A stretch of 64,000 nt of DNA, taken from Paractinoplanes polyasparticus. Its GTDB lineage: Bacteria > Actinomycetota > Actinomycetes > Mycobacteriales > Micromonosporaceae. The notes beneath the pieces are model-generated. The model was not told the origin of the DNA, did not search any database, and worked only from the letters and a program-made list of their open reading frames with translations. Below, piece by piece: positions 24,207 to 33,148 of this stretch (positions within the stretch are counted from its first letter, which is position 1; every line of letters begins with the position of its first letter). The stretch is taken from contig NZ_JAHWFK010000045.1 in assembly GCF_019710575.1 (NCBI RefSeq), positions 1 to 64,000 on the forward strand, in the 5' to 3' direction. The position numbers and the translations under genes are program-made.

Positions 24207-24967
24207 AGCGGGTGGCCTACGTCCTCGGGTTGCCGCTCGTGTTGTTCGCGGCCTGGTACGTGCTCAGCGCGGGCAGTGAGAGCTTCTACGCTCCCCCGCT
24301 GTCGAAGATCCTCGAGTCGTTCGGGAAGACGTGGACGCTCGACCGGCTCACCGCCGACGTGGTGCCGAGCCTGCTGCGGCTGACGGCCGGGTACGCGGTG
24401 GCCGCCGTGCTGGGGGTGGCCGTCGGCGTCACCATCGGCCTGAACCGGTGGGTGCGGGCCACGGTCGAGCCGGTGCTCGAATTCTTCCGCGCCGTGCCGC
24501 CGCCCGTGCTGGTGCCGGTCATCATTCTGTTCGCCGGCATCGGGGACGGCATGAAGGTCATCGTCATCGCCTTCGGGTGCGTGTGGCCGGTGCTGCTCAA
24601 CACGGTCGAGGGCGTGCGGGCGGTGGACAGCATCCAGATCGACACGGCCCGGGCGTACGGGATAGGTGGCCCGGCCCTCATCGGGCGGGTGATCCTGCCC
24701 GCCGCGTCACCGCAGATCGCCGCCGGTCTGCGGCAGGCCCTCTCGATCGCGATCATCCTCATGGTGATCAGCGAGATGTTCGCGGCCAGCAACGGGCTCG
24801 GCTTCACCATCGTCCAGTTCCAGCGCAGCTTCGCCATCCCCGAGATGTGGAGTGGGATCATCCTGCTCGGTCTGCTCGGTTTCGTGCTGTCGCTGTTGTT
24901 CCGGCTCGCCGAGGGGCGGGCGCTCCGCTGGTACCACGGTCTGCGCGAGGCGCAGCGCAGATCCTGA
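24203..24967 (+). CDS. ABC transporter permease (SsuC/TauC type), second
   Basis: A 254-aa permease with an N-terminal helix, five further helices and the EAA loop (IDTARAYGIGGPALIGRVILP). It is the partner of the preceding permease and presumably forms a heterodimer. It starts by 4-bp overlap at 24203 and ends 10 bp before the ATPase gene. Confidence 0.88.
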   Translation: MKRVAYVLGLPLVLFAAWYVLSAGSESFYAPPLSKILESFGKTWTLDRLTADVVPSLLRLTAGYAVAAVLGVAVGVTIGLNRWVRATVEPVLEFFRAVPPPVLVPVIILFAGIGDGMKVIVIAFGCVWPVLLNTVEGVRAVDSIQIDTARAYGIGGPALIGRVILPAASPQIAAGLRQALSIAIILMVISEMFAASNGLGFTIVQFQRSFAIPEMWSGIILLGLLGFVLSLLFRLAEGRALRWYHGLREAQRRS

Positions 24968-24977
24968 GAGGTCCGAC

Positions 24978-25769
24978 ATGCTTGAGGTTTCCTCGCTGAA
25001 CAAGGTCTACCGGTCGGGGGCGCGCGAGGTCGAGGCGCTGCGCGATCTGACGTTCACCGTCGACAGCGGCGAACTGGTCTGCCTGGTCGGGCCGTCCGGC
25101 TGCGGCAAGACCACGCTGCTGCGCTGCATCGCCGGCCTGCTCGAGCCCAGCGGCGGCAAGGTCCGCCTGGACGGGCGCGAGGTCAGCGGTCCCCCGCCGG
25201 GTCTGGCGATGGTTTTCCAGGAGTACGGGCGCAGTCTGTTCCCGTGGATGTCGGTGCGCGACAACGTCGAGCTCCCGCTCAAGCAGAAAAAGATCACTCG
25301 CCATCGACGGGCCACCCTGGTCGAACAGGCACTCGACGCAGTCGGGCTCGCCGGTACCGAGTCGGCATACCCGTGGCAGCTCTCCGGCGGCATGCAGCAG
25401 CGCGTGGCGATCGCCCGGGCGGTGGCATACGAGCCGTCGACCCTGCTGATGGACGAGCCGTTCGCCGCGGTCGACGCGCAGACCCGGGCCGACCTGGAAG
25501 ACCTGGTGCGCGCGCTGTGGCAACGCCTCGAGGTGACCGTCCTGTTCATCACGCACGACATCGATGAAGCGGTCTACCTGGGGCAACGGGTCCTGATGCT
25601 GTCATCCTCGCCGACGGTCGTGCAGGACGAGATCACCGTCGACCTGCCCGCGGCCCGCGACCAGTTGCACACCCGGGCCGATCCGCGCTTCACCGAACTG
25701 CGAACTCACGTCTACGAGCAGATTCAGGCAGCCAAGCTTCAGCCCGGTGGCGCGAACGCGTCATCCTGA
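24978..25769 (+). CDS. ABC transporter ATP-binding protein (SsuB/TauB type)
   Basis: A 263-aa ATPase with Walker A GPSGCGKTT (38-46), Q-loop QEYGRSLFPW, signature LSGGMQQR, Walker B LLMDEPFAAVD and the switch His in FITHDIDEA, all intact. It energises the importer formed by the three preceding genes. GAGAGG lies 6 nt before ATG 24978. A small inverted repeat (TCCTGA/TCAGGA, 25764-25786) spans the stop and may terminate the operon. Confidence 0.92.
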   Translation: MLEVSSLNKVYRSGAREVEALRDLTFTVDSGELVCLVGPSGCGKTTLLRCIAGLLEPSGGKVRLDGREVSGPPPGLAMVFQEYGRSLFPWMSVRDNVELPLKQKKITRHRRATLVEQALDAVGLAGTESAYPWQLSGGMQQRVAIARAVAYEPSTLLMDEPFAAVDAQTRADLEDLVRALWQRLEVTVLFITHDIDEAVYLGQRVLMLSSSPTVVQDEITVDLPAARDQLHTRADPRFTELRTHVYEQIQAAKLQPGGANASS

Positions 25770-25799
25770 AGGGGAGAGCCTCAGGACGGGAGCTGTCAC

Positions 25800-26063
25800 A
25801 TGGAGATCTCCGGGATTTTCACCGCCATCATCATCGGACTCGTCATCGGCGCGCTGGGCCGGCTGGTCCTTCCGGGCCGGCAGAAGATCTCAATTTGGCT
25901 GACCCTGCTGATCGGCATTGTCGCCGCGCTGATCGGCACGTTCCTGGCCGCCGCGATCGGCGCCGACGACACCCGCGGCGTCGACTGGATCGAGCTGATC
26001 CTGCAGGTGGCGCTGGCCGCGGGCGGGGTGGCCCTGGTGACCCGGGCCCGGTCGCGCCGTTGA
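25800..26063 (+). CDS. GlsB/YeaQ/YmgE family membrane protein
   Basis: An 87-aa protein with three hydrophobic segments and the family glycine pattern (IGLVIGALGRLVLPGRQ, LLIGIVAALIGTFL). The family is the transglycosylase-associated/stress-response membrane protein group, of unclear biochemical role. GGGAG 8 nt upstream supports ATG 25800. It stands alone, 30 bp after the importer ATPase. Confidence 0.85.
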   Translation: MEISGIFTAIIIGLVIGALGRLVLPGRQKISIWLTLLIGIVAALIGTFLAAAIGADDTRGVDWIELILQVALAAGGVALVTRARSRR

Positions 26064-26126
26064 CGACACCTTTGTTTCCGATCCATTGCGGAATACCGCC
26101 GGCGTGACGGATCACTGACGGCTGGT

Positions 26127-26155
26127 GACGGAGCAATGTCTTTTGTCGCTCCGTC
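26127..26155. repeat. Inverted repeat in the gap after the GlsB-like gene
   Basis: GACGGAGC (26127-26134) and GCTCCGTC (26148-26155) form a perfect 8-bp stem with a T-rich 13-nt loop. It may terminate the small membrane protein gene or act in the leader of the next gene. Confidence 0.4.
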
Positions 26156-26239
26156 GGTACCACCCTCATGGTGTGCATACGGGGCGATGTGCGATGCTGC
26201 GCGCCACATACGCAGCTCTCATTGTTCGGAGCCCTTCAG

Positions 26240-27289
26240 ATGGCATCGTTCCTCTCCCTTGTTGCCGGGGTCGTCGTCGGTTTCGTGGCCGGGTGGCTGC
26301 TGCGCGCGCAGCGGTCCCCCAAGCCCGCCGCCGTTGAGACGCCCGCCCCCGGCGCCACCACCAGCGCGCCGGCGACGGCCGCCCAAGCCACTTCCACCGA
26401 GGACGAGCCGAAGGCCGAGCCGGCCACCGAGCCGACTCCCGAACCCGTCGCCGCCACTCACACCGAACCGGCTGCCGGCGCTGTCCCTGCCGCTGTCGCC
26501 GTCGCCGAGCCGGCTACGGAGACCAAGCCCGTCACGGACGCCGACGCCAAGCCCGTCGCGGCCGCCGAGCCGGCGCCGGCCGTGACTTCGGAGCCGATCA
26601 CCGCCGAGCTCGAGCCGGTCGCCGTGGCCGACGAGCCCGCGGCCACCACCAGGCCCGAGGCCGCCGCCGCCCCGGAATTCGAGGCTCAGGCCGACGCGGA
26701 GCGCGTCACCACGCCCGAGCCGGTCGCCGCGCCCGAGCCGATCTCGGTCACCAAGGTGGAGCCGGTCGCGGTGGCCGTCGCCGCCGAGCCGGTGGCCGTG
26801 GTGGAGCCGCCCGCCGAGCCGGAGCCCGTGGCCAAGCCCGCCCCGAAGCCGCGCGCGGCCCGGACCCGTACGCCCGCGAAGCCCAAGCCCGCCGCCGTGA
26901 CCGAGCCCCTCGCCGCGGGCGAGCCGGCCCCGGCCCCGGTCGCTGTCACCGAGCCCGCCGTCGCGTCGCCGGTGGTCGCCCCGGTCTTCTCCAGCGCTGA
27001 CACCACCGCCGCCGTGCCCGGGATCGCCGAGGCCGACGAGGTCGCCGCCGTCCCGGCCCCGGTCGCCGTGGGCGCGATTACCGAGCCCGACGACCTCACC
27101 AAGATCGCCGGAATCGGACCCAAGATGGCGATGGCCCTCGCCGCCGGCGGCATCACGACGTTCCGCCAGCTGGCCGAGACCGACGTGCCGACCCTGCGCA
27201 ACGCGGTCACCTCGGCCGGCCTGCGCCTCGCCCCCAGCCTGCCGACGTGGCCCGAGCGCGCCAAGCAGCTGGTCGACACCAGCAACTGA
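26240..27289 (+). CDS. Membrane-anchored Ala/Pro/Glu-rich protein with C-terminal helix-hairpin-helix
   Basis: A 349-aa protein: one N-terminal membrane helix (residues 2-22), a stalk of about 240 residues made of loose EPVA/PAAV repeats with Lys-Pro segments (KPAPKPRAARTRTPAKPKP), and a final 65-residue helix-hairpin-helix domain (DDLTKIAGIGPKMAMALAAGG). Such C-terminal domains are seen fused to ribosomal L21-like and cell-envelope proteins and may bind DNA or protein. An in-frame GTG at 26168 is possible, but GGAG 8 nt before ATG 26240 and the helix position favour the latter. Function unknown. Confidence 0.72.
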   Translation: MASFLSLVAGVVVGFVAGWLLRAQRSPKPAAVETPAPGATTSAPATAAQATSTEDEPKAEPATEPTPEPVAATHTEPAAGAVPAAVAVAEPATETKPVTDADAKPVAAAEPAPAVTSEPITAELEPVAVADEPAATTRPEAAAAPEFEAQADAERVTTPEPVAAPEPISVTKVEPVAVAVAAEPVAVVEPPAEPEPVAKPAPKPRAARTRTPAKPKPAAVTEPLAAGEPAPAPVAVTEPAVASPVVAPVFSSADTTAAVPGIAEADEVAAVPAPVAVGAITEPDDLTKIAGIGPKMAMALAAGGITTFRQLAETDVPTLRNAVTSAGLRLAPSLPTWPERAKQLVDTSN

Positions 27290-27300
27290 GCACCACCACG

Positions 27301-27336
27301 CGATGCCCGGCGGACTTCACGTCCCGCCGGGCATCG
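27301..27336. terminator. Terminator hairpin between convergent genes
   Basis: CGATGCCCGGCGG (27301-27313) and its exact complement (27324-27336) give a 13-bp stem with a 10-nt loop, 12 bp after the upstream gene. The next gene converges from the right. Confidence 0.8.
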
Positions 27337-27372
27337 TCGTCTCTGCCGTTCGCCGACAACCGCACGACAGGC

Positions 27373-28209
27373 TCAGGGGCGGTGCGGCTCACGCGCCGGT
27401 TCGTCGCGGAAAGCGAGCCCGGCCGCGTCCATCGCCGAGCGCAGATGGCGAAGGGCGTAGGGCCCGACTCCGTGCAGTGCCTGCACCTCGCCGACACTGA
27501 GTTCGGCCACCTGCTCGAGCCGGACCACGCCGCGCGCGGTGAGCGCACGAGTCGCGGCAGCGCCGAGGTGTGGCAGTGGGATACCCGGTTCCGGTTCCGG
27601 CCGGCCGGCGGCAGACCGGGGATGTCCCTCGTGGTCCAGGACGGCGGCGCCGCGAGCCGAGAGCCGGTACCCGATGTCCAGCGATTCGGTCAGGCCGCGC
27701 TCCTTCAGCTTGCGCACGTTCTGCTTGAACGAGGCAGTGTCGCGGCCCATCCGTTGTGCGAGGTCGGGTGCCCGGGTGGCCGGCAGCTCGTCGACCAGCA
27801 ACAGCGTCGCCCGGGTCCACGGCCCGGTCGGCGAGGCGCGATCGAGCCGGTCCAGCCACACGCCGATCGCGTCGATCTCCGCAGCGTCGGGCACCGCCTC
27901 CCGCAACGCCTGCCGCGGGTCGGCGCCGGCGTACCGCAGCCCGATCCGATACACCGGCCGGTCGGAGCGCAAACGGTCCAACCCCTGCCGCAGCGCCGCC
28001 AGCGAAGCCGCTCCGGCCCGGCGGGCGTCCGCAGCAGTCAGCGCCCTCACCGGCACGCGATCGACGGACGTGACCTCGACCAGTCCGACCGCGGTCCGCA
28101 TCCGGGTACCGACCTTGACCCGGGGCCGCTCCCACCGGCGGAACGCCAGGTCGACATCGCCGGCACGGATCGCCGCCAATTCCGCGGGACGCATCTGCAT
28201 GCCACCCAT
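27373..28209 (-). CDS. Protein with N-terminal ASCH-like and C-terminal helix-hairpin-helix domains
   Basis: A frame of 278 aa. The first 45 residues (MRPAELAAIRAGDVDLAFRR, then a basic strand pair) resemble an ASCH/EVE nucleic-acid-binding fold. A winged-helix-like middle (AQRMGRDTASFKQNVRKLKERGL) and a final helix-hairpin-helix (LHGVGPYALRHLRSAMDAAG) follow. This suggests a nucleic-acid-binding protein. Three ATGs occur within six codons (28209, 28200, 28194); GGGTGG is best spaced for 28194. It is convergent with another HhH protein gene. No specific function is assigned. Confidence 0.65.
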   Translation of the reverse strand: MGGMQMRPAELAAIRAGDVDLAFRRWERPRVKVGTRMRTAVGLVEVTSVDRVPVRALTAADARRAGAASLAALRQGLDRLRSDRPVYRIGLRYAGADPRQALREAVPDAAEIDAIGVWLDRLDRASPTGPWTRATLLLVDELPATRAPDLAQRMGRDTASFKQNVRKLKERGLTESLDIGYRLSARGAAVLDHEGHPRSAAGRPEPEPGIPLPHLGAAATRALTARGVVRLEQVAELSVGEVQALHGVGPYALRHLRSAMDAAGLAFRDEPAREPHRP

Positions 28210-28431
28210 TCAACACACACCACGATCCATCCGACGGTCCCGCTCCGAAATCCGACGCCGTCACCGCAGGGACCTGATCGGGTGCACTACGACTCGTGCC
28301 CGGCCGGGCCGTCACTCTGCGCCTGTTGGTATGCGAGCCATCTTCTGGGCGATCGGCATCGTGCCCGCCTGCAGGCAACGGCAGCCGAGGCCGGACAGCG
28401 CCCCCACTCCAGACTCCGACAAGTAGCCCGC

Positions 28432-29382
28432 CTAACGCGTTGCGGCGGCGAGCCGGGCCGTGAGTGTCCGGATATGGTCCACCAGTTCGGCGGGCTCGTG
28501 CACCTGGAAGTCGAAACCCATGGTGGTCACATAGATGGCCAGCTCGTCGAGCGAGTGGGATCCGGTCCGCAGGGTGCAGCTGTGCTCATCGATCGGCTCC
28601 AGCGTTCCCGTGGTGGGCGAGACCCGTTCGGCTGCGGTTTCGAGGCCGACGTGCAGGGTGAACCGCGCCTGATAGCGGTAGGCCGAGGTGGAGATCGCCC
28701 GCGAGGTGTAGCCGCTGAGGTCGGGTTCCGGCAGGGTGCGCGGGGTGAAGCGGGGCCCGGTGGGCGTACGCGGTCGGAGGCGGTCCACCCGGTAGGTGCG
28801 CCAGTCCTGGCGGTCGACGTCCCAGCCGAGGAGGTACCAGCGCCGGCCCGCGTGTATCAGCCGGTGCGGCTCGGTCGTACGGATGGCGCCGGCGCCGTCG
28901 TGGGTGCGGTAGTCGAAGCGCAGGCACAGCGAGTCGCGGCAGGCGACCGCTATGGCGGTGAGGGTGTCCGGGTCGGCGGCGGGACCGGTGTGGGCCATCG
29001 GCACCGTGACCGCCTGCAGGGCGTTGATCCGGTGGCGCAGCCGGGACGGCAGCAGTTGTTCGAGTTTGACCAGGGCCCGCACCGAGGTCTCCTCGATGCC
29101 GGTGATCGAGCCGCCGGCCGCGGTGCGCAGGCACATCGCGATCGCGACGGCTTCGTCGTCGTCCAGCAGCAGGGGCGGCACGTCAGCGCCGGCGCTGAGC
29201 CGGTAACCGGCGGTGCCCGCCTGGGCCAGCACCGGGTAACCGAGCGCGCGCAGCCGCTCGATGTCGCGGCGCACGGTACGTGGGGTGATCTCCAGCCGCT
29301 CGGCCAGTTCGGCGCCGGACCAGTCCCGGCGGATCTGCAGGAGCCCGAGTAGTCGCAGCAGTCGTGCCGAGGTTTCCCACAT
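28432..29382 (-). CDS. YafY-type HTH/WYL-domain transcriptional regulator
   Basis: A 316-aa regulator with an N-terminal DeoR-like winged helix (LAERLEITPRTVRRDIERLR) and a WYL domain (FDYRTHDGAGAIRTTEPHRL, RRWYLLGWD), the common YafY layout in actinomycetes. It is divergent from an epoxide hydrolase gene with 62 bp between, a pairing in which the regulator normally controls its neighbour. The WYL domain probably senses a small ligand. ATG 29382 is the only good start. Confidence 0.88.
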   Translation of the reverse strand: MWETSARLLRLLGLLQIRRDWSGAELAERLEITPRTVRRDIERLRALGYPVLAQAGTAGYRLSAGADVPPLLLDDDEAVAIAMCLRTAAGGSITGIEETSVRALVKLEQLLPSRLRHRINALQAVTVPMAHTGPAADPDTLTAIAVACRDSLCLRFDYRTHDGAGAIRTTEPHRLIHAGRRWYLLGWDVDRQDWRTYRVDRLRPRTPTGPRFTPRTLPEPDLSGYTSRAISTSAYRYQARFTLHVGLETAAERVSPTTGTLEPIDEHSCTLRTGSHSLDELAIYVTTMGFDFQVHEPAELVDHIRTLTARLAAATR

Positions 29383-29403
29383 GACCGAAGTCTGTCACCC
29401 AGC

Positions 29404-29422
29404 TAGGACCGAACCTGTCCTA
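29404..29422. promoter_or_regulatory. Putative WYL-regulator operator
   Basis: TAGGAC (29404-29409) and GTCCTA (29417-29422) form a perfect 6-bp inverted repeat with a 7-nt spacer, centred in the 62-bp gap between the divergent regulator and epoxide hydrolase. It probably overlaps both promoters. Confidence 0.55.
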
Positions 29423-29444
29423 AGTGGCTTCTAGCGTTGTGGGC

Positions 29445-30599
29445 ATGGCAGACAACAGCGAGATCCGGCCCTTCACCATCGAGGTTCCGCAGGCCCAGCT
29501 GGACGACCTGCGAGACCGGCTCGCCCGGACCCGATGGACGTCGGACCTGCCCGATGTCGGCTGGAGCCGCGGAGTGCCGGTCGGCTACCTCCAGGGGCTC
29601 GCCGAGTACTGGCGCGACGGCTACGACTGGCGCGCGCACGAGCGCGAGCTCAACCGGTACCCGCAGTTCACCACCGAGATCGACGGTCAGAACGTCCACT
29701 TTCTGCATGTCCGCTCGCCCGAGCCCGACGCGCTGCCGCTGATCCTGACCCACGGCTGGCCGGGCTCGATCGTCGAGTTCATGAACGTCATCGGCCCGCT
29801 GACCGATCCGCGGGCGCACGGCGGCCAACCGTCGGACGCGTTCCATGTGGTGATCCCGTCGATCCCGGGCAGCGGATTCTCCGGGCCCACTCGGGCCGCC
29901 GGCTGGGACACCAACCGGGTGACCAGGGCGTTCGCCGAGTTGATGGACCGGCTCGGCTACGAGCGCTACGGGGCGCAGGGCGGCGACACCGGCGCGGTTG
30001 TCTCACCGGGACTCGGCCGGCTCAACCCCAGCCGGGTCGTCGGCGTACACGCGAACGGGCTGTCGGCGTTCACCGCGATCAACCCGGACGAGAGGGCCGA
30101 GCTGACTGACGCCGAGCGGGCACGGCTGGCACGCCTGGAGTACCTGAACACCGAGCAGTCGGGCTACGCCATGATCCAGATCAGCCGGCCCCAGACCCTC
30201 GCGCACGGCCTGCACGATTCCCCGGTCGGGCAGCTGGCCTGGATCGTGGAGAAGTTCAAGGAGTGGACCGATCCCGCCGCCGACCTGCCCGAGGACGCGG
30301 TGGACCGGGACCTGCTGCTCACCAACGTGATGCTGTACTGGCTGACCGGCACCGCCGGGTCCTCGGCCAACAGCTACTACGAGACCGCGCATGCCGGCGC
30401 GTGGGGTGCGAGCGAGCGGTCCACGGTACCGACCGGCGTCGCGGTGTTCCCCCACGACGTGTCGATCCGGCGCACCGTCGAGATCGAACACAACGTCGTG
30501 CGCTGGACCGAGTTCGACCGCGGTGGCCACTTCGCCGCCATGGAAGCTCCGGACCTGCTGGTCGGCGACGTCCGCGAATTCTTCGCCGGACTGCGCTGA
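29445..30599 (+). CDS. Epoxide hydrolase (alpha/beta hydrolase, EHN domain)
   Basis: A 384-aa enzyme with the N-terminal EHN domain (residues 1-110), an oxyanion motif HGWPGS (103-108), nucleophile D181 in QGGDTGA, and the catalytic His in DRGGHFAAMEAP near the C-terminus. It hydrolyses epoxides to diols in the cytoplasm. The length matches microsomal-type bacterial epoxide hydrolases. ATG 29445 is chosen because the frame upstream lacks similarity. Likely controlled by the divergent WYL regulator. Confidence 0.9.
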   Translation: MADNSEIRPFTIEVPQAQLDDLRDRLARTRWTSDLPDVGWSRGVPVGYLQGLAEYWRDGYDWRAHERELNRYPQFTTEIDGQNVHFLHVRSPEPDALPLILTHGWPGSIVEFMNVIGPLTDPRAHGGQPSDAFHVVIPSIPGSGFSGPTRAAGWDTNRVTRAFAELMDRLGYERYGAQGGDTGAVVSPGLGRLNPSRVVGVHANGLSAFTAINPDERAELTDAERARLARLEYLNTEQSGYAMIQISRPQTLAHGLHDSPVGQLAWIVEKFKEWTDPAADLPEDAVDRDLLLTNVMLYWLTGTAGSSANSYYETAHAGAWGASERSTVPTGVAVFPHDVSIRRTVEIEHNVVRWTEFDRGGHFAAMEAPDLLVGDVREFFAGLR

Positions 30600-30616
30600 C
30601 CCCGGCGGGAAGGGTC

Positions 30617-31663
30617 TCAGAGCGACGCCACCGACTGTTCGACCCGGGCTCGTAGCTCTTCGGGCAGCGCGGCGTAGCCGGTGGCTACGGCCTTCTCCTG
30701 GCCTGCGCGGCTCGCGGCGTACGCCAGGAAGCTCTTGGCCAGTTCGGAGGAGCCCTGCCGGCAGGCGATCTCGTAGGTGACCAGGACGAGCGGGTACGCC
30801 AGCGGGTCGTCGATCCGGTAGTCGAGTTCCAGTCGCAGGTCGCCCCGGGTACCGATCACCTTGGCGCCGGATACGGTGCGGGCGGCTGCAGCGTCGCTCA
30901 GGGGCACGAAATCGCCGGCCGCGTTGCCGATTCCCGCGGTCGGCAGGTTGGAGAAGCGGGCGTACGAGGATTCGACGTAGCCGATCGCGCCGTCCGTGCG
31001 TTCGATCGCCGACACGACGCGGTTGCTGCCGTCGGCGGCCACGCCACCGACAGCCGGCCAGGCCGAGCCCGTCTTCAGCGTCCAGTCGGTCGGGGCCGTG
31101 GCGGCCAGGAACTTCGTGAAGTTGTCGGTCGTGCCGGAGTTGTCGGAGCGGTGCACCGGGCGGACGGGCGTGGACGGCAACGTCACGCCGGGGTTGTCGG
31201 CCTTGATCCTGGCGTCGTTCCAGCGGGTGATCCGGCCGGTGAAGATGCGGGCGATCGTGGGCGGGGACAGGTTCAGGTCGTCGACGCCGGTGACGGTGTA
31301 CGCGAGGGCGATCGGGCCCACCACCATCGGCAGGTGCAGCACCGGGCCCCGGCAGCGCGCTGCCGCCTGCGCCTGTTCGGTGGCGGCGATCGGCGAGTCG
31401 GAGCCCACGAAGTCGCCGGCGCCGGCGTAGAAGGAGCGGCGGCCCTGGCCGGAGCCCACACTGGCGTACTCGATGGTCGCCTCGGCGCAGCTCACCTGGT
31501 AGTCCTTGATCCAGGCGCTCACGGCGTTGGTCTGCGCCGACGAGCCCTGCGCGGTGATCGCGCCCGGGGCGCAGTCGATCCAGGCGCGGTCGGGGGTGCT
31601 CGACGAGTCGCACGCGGCTACGCCGAGCAGCAGGAGGGCCGCGGCGATCACGCGGTTTCTCAT
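30617..31663 (-). CDS. PstS-like substrate-binding lipoprotein, orphan
   Basis: A 348-aa exported lipoprotein (lipobox LLGVAAC, Cys18) with the PstS-type periplasmic fold: QGSSAQ near residue 39, YASVGSGQGRRSF, FVGSDSPI, and HRSDNSGTTDNF, all phosphate-contact motifs of the family. No pstC, pstA or pstB genes are nearby. It is preceded, 10 bp away, by a membrane protein gene, so it may act as a ligand sensor or adhesin, not as part of a transporter. ATG 31663 has a GAGGAG Shine-Dalgarno. Confidence 0.85.
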   Translation of the reverse strand: MRNRVIAAALLLLGVAACDSSSTPDRAWIDCAPGAITAQGSSAQTNAVSAWIKDYQVSCAEATIEYASVGSGQGRRSFYAGAGDFVGSDSPIAATEQAQAAARCRGPVLHLPMVVGPIALAYTVTGVDDLNLSPPTIARIFTGRITRWNDARIKADNPGVTLPSTPVRPVHRSDNSGTTDNFTKFLAATAPTDWTLKTGSAWPAVGGVAADGSNRVVSAIERTDGAIGYVESSYARFSNLPTAGIGNAAGDFVPLSDAAAARTVSGAKVIGTRGDLRLELDYRIDDPLAYPLVLVTYEIACRQGSSELAKSFLAYAASRAGQEKAVATGYAALPEELRARVEQSVASL

Positions 31664-31673
31664 GGCCGGCTCC

Positions 31674-32981
31674 TCAGCGGTATTCGGCGAAGCGTTTGCG
31701 GACGGACAGCGGCACCAGCAGGATCACCAGGCCCAGGGCGACGGCGGGGACGAACGGCCAGCCGGTGAGCAGGATGCCGGCGTCGCGCAGGGCCATGTCG
31801 AAGTCGTCCCGGCGGGACGCGGTGATCTCGGCGACGGCCGCGTCGTAGTACGAGAAGTCGAACGACGCGTCGCCGCGCCGGATGCCGGTCAGCGCGGTGA
31901 TCGCTTCCGTCTTCCTCCCGGTGTCGGCGAGTTCGACGATCCGCTCGTGGCCGGCGCGGTACGCCTTCCAGCGCTCGACCACCTGCTCGGTGTAGTACGG
32001 GCCGATGTCGGGACCGCCGGCCACCGTCGGCAGACCGGAGTCGCCGGCCTCGAGCGCGTCGGCCTTGCGGTCGAAGTCCCGGCGGTAGACGTCGAGGCGG
32101 TTGCTGATCAGGTAACGCGACGTGTCGGCCGAGGCGTCGTAGCTGATCGCGCGGGCCCGGGTCAGGTCGAGGAACGGGATCAGGCTCTCGTCGCGGGCCC
32201 GGCTCAGCACCTGCCCCTGCAGGATCAGCACCGTCGCCATCGGCGCCAGCAGCAGCGCGGTCAGCACGGTGGCGGTGATCAGCGCCGGGTTGAACAGGCG
32301 GCGGAACCGCCGGGCCAGCCACACCTGGAACCCGATCAGCAGGATCAGCAACAACCCGCCCACGACCGCGGCGAGGGTCACTCCGGCGACCTCGGTCGCG
32401 CGCTTGTTCCCGTACGCCGAATCGAGCCTTTCCTCGCCGGCCTCGCGCAGGCTCGTGGCAGCCGGCAGCAGATCGAGGTGGAGGACGTTGGTGGCCTGTG
32501 TGTAATAGCCGGCGGCGGCCGTGCCCGCGGTGAGCGCCTGCCAGACGCGCTCGCGGTAGGCGCCCAGGTCGTGCAGGAGCCCGAGCACGATGGCGCGTTC
32601 CTCCTCGCTGGACGCGGTGGTGAGCGAGCGTTGCAGGCTCTCGTCGACCTGGCGGCCGCGCTCCCGGTAGGTGCCGAGCGCGTCGATGTTGCTGCCGGCC
32701 AGGTCGTCGCGGCCGGAGGTGAGCACGAGACGGGCGACCTGGGCGTCCATGTCGCTGAGGGCGAAGTAGAGGTCGGCCGCGTTGGCCGCCTGCGGGGCCG
32801 CCTCGTCGCCGATGATGCGGGCCTGCTGCTGCACGCGGGCCATGACCAGACAGGCCGCCACGAGCAGGACGGCGGCGGTCAGGACGGTGGCGCCGGCCCA
32901 GAGCCGCAGCCGGGCCGGAGTCTCGGGCCGGAAGGCCCTTTCCACTACGGGCACGGCCTCAAGGTAATGCACCCGCACCAT
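31674..32981 (-). CDS. Four-helix membrane protein with two extracellular helical domains
   Basis: A 435-aa protein: a short cytoplasmic start, then a transmembrane helix (about residues 28-48), a first all-alpha extracellular domain (about 50-185), two helices (195-220, 232-255), a second extracellular helical domain (about 258-405), and a last helix. The extracellular halves resemble 4-helix-bundle sensor domains of chemoreceptors and kinases, but no output domain follows. It forms a two-gene unit with the PstS-like lipoprotein. A sensor or receptor role is inference. Confidence 0.6.
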   Translation of the reverse strand: MVRVHYLEAVPVVERAFRPETPARLRLWAGATVLTAAVLLVAACLVMARVQQQARIIGDEAAPQAANAADLYFALSDMDAQVARLVLTSGRDDLAGSNIDALGTYRERGRQVDESLQRSLTTASSEEERAIVLGLLHDLGAYRERVWQALTAGTAAAGYYTQATNVLHLDLLPAATSLREAGEERLDSAYGNKRATEVAGVTLAAVVGGLLLILLIGFQVWLARRFRRLFNPALITATVLTALLLAPMATVLILQGQVLSRARDESLIPFLDLTRARAISYDASADTSRYLISNRLDVYRRDFDRKADALEAGDSGLPTVAGGPDIGPYYTEQVVERWKAYRAGHERIVELADTGRKTEAITALTGIRRGDASFDFSYYDAAVAEITASRRDDFDMALRDAGILLTGWPFVPAVALGLVILLVPLSVRKRFAEYR

Positions 32982-33148
32982 TTACCGATCATCGGAGGAC
33001 GCCATTTCCGGCCGTTAACCAGGCGTCCATCCGCCATTAAAGAATTGCTTGCGGAACCGCATTCGCACCATTATCCGGAAGTTGACCCGACCGCGCGGCC
33101 GGGCCACGGTCGGCCGCCATTCGGGACAGGACGGGCATCCCCGGTGCG
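32982..33148. other. Divergent intergenic gap
   Basis: 167 bp between the divergent membrane-protein and hydrolase genes. It is unusually AT-rich for this genome near 32970-33080 and contains a 7-bp inverted repeat (GGACGCC/GGCGTCC). It must hold promoters in both directions, but no convincing -35/-10 pair was identified. Confidence 0.4.
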
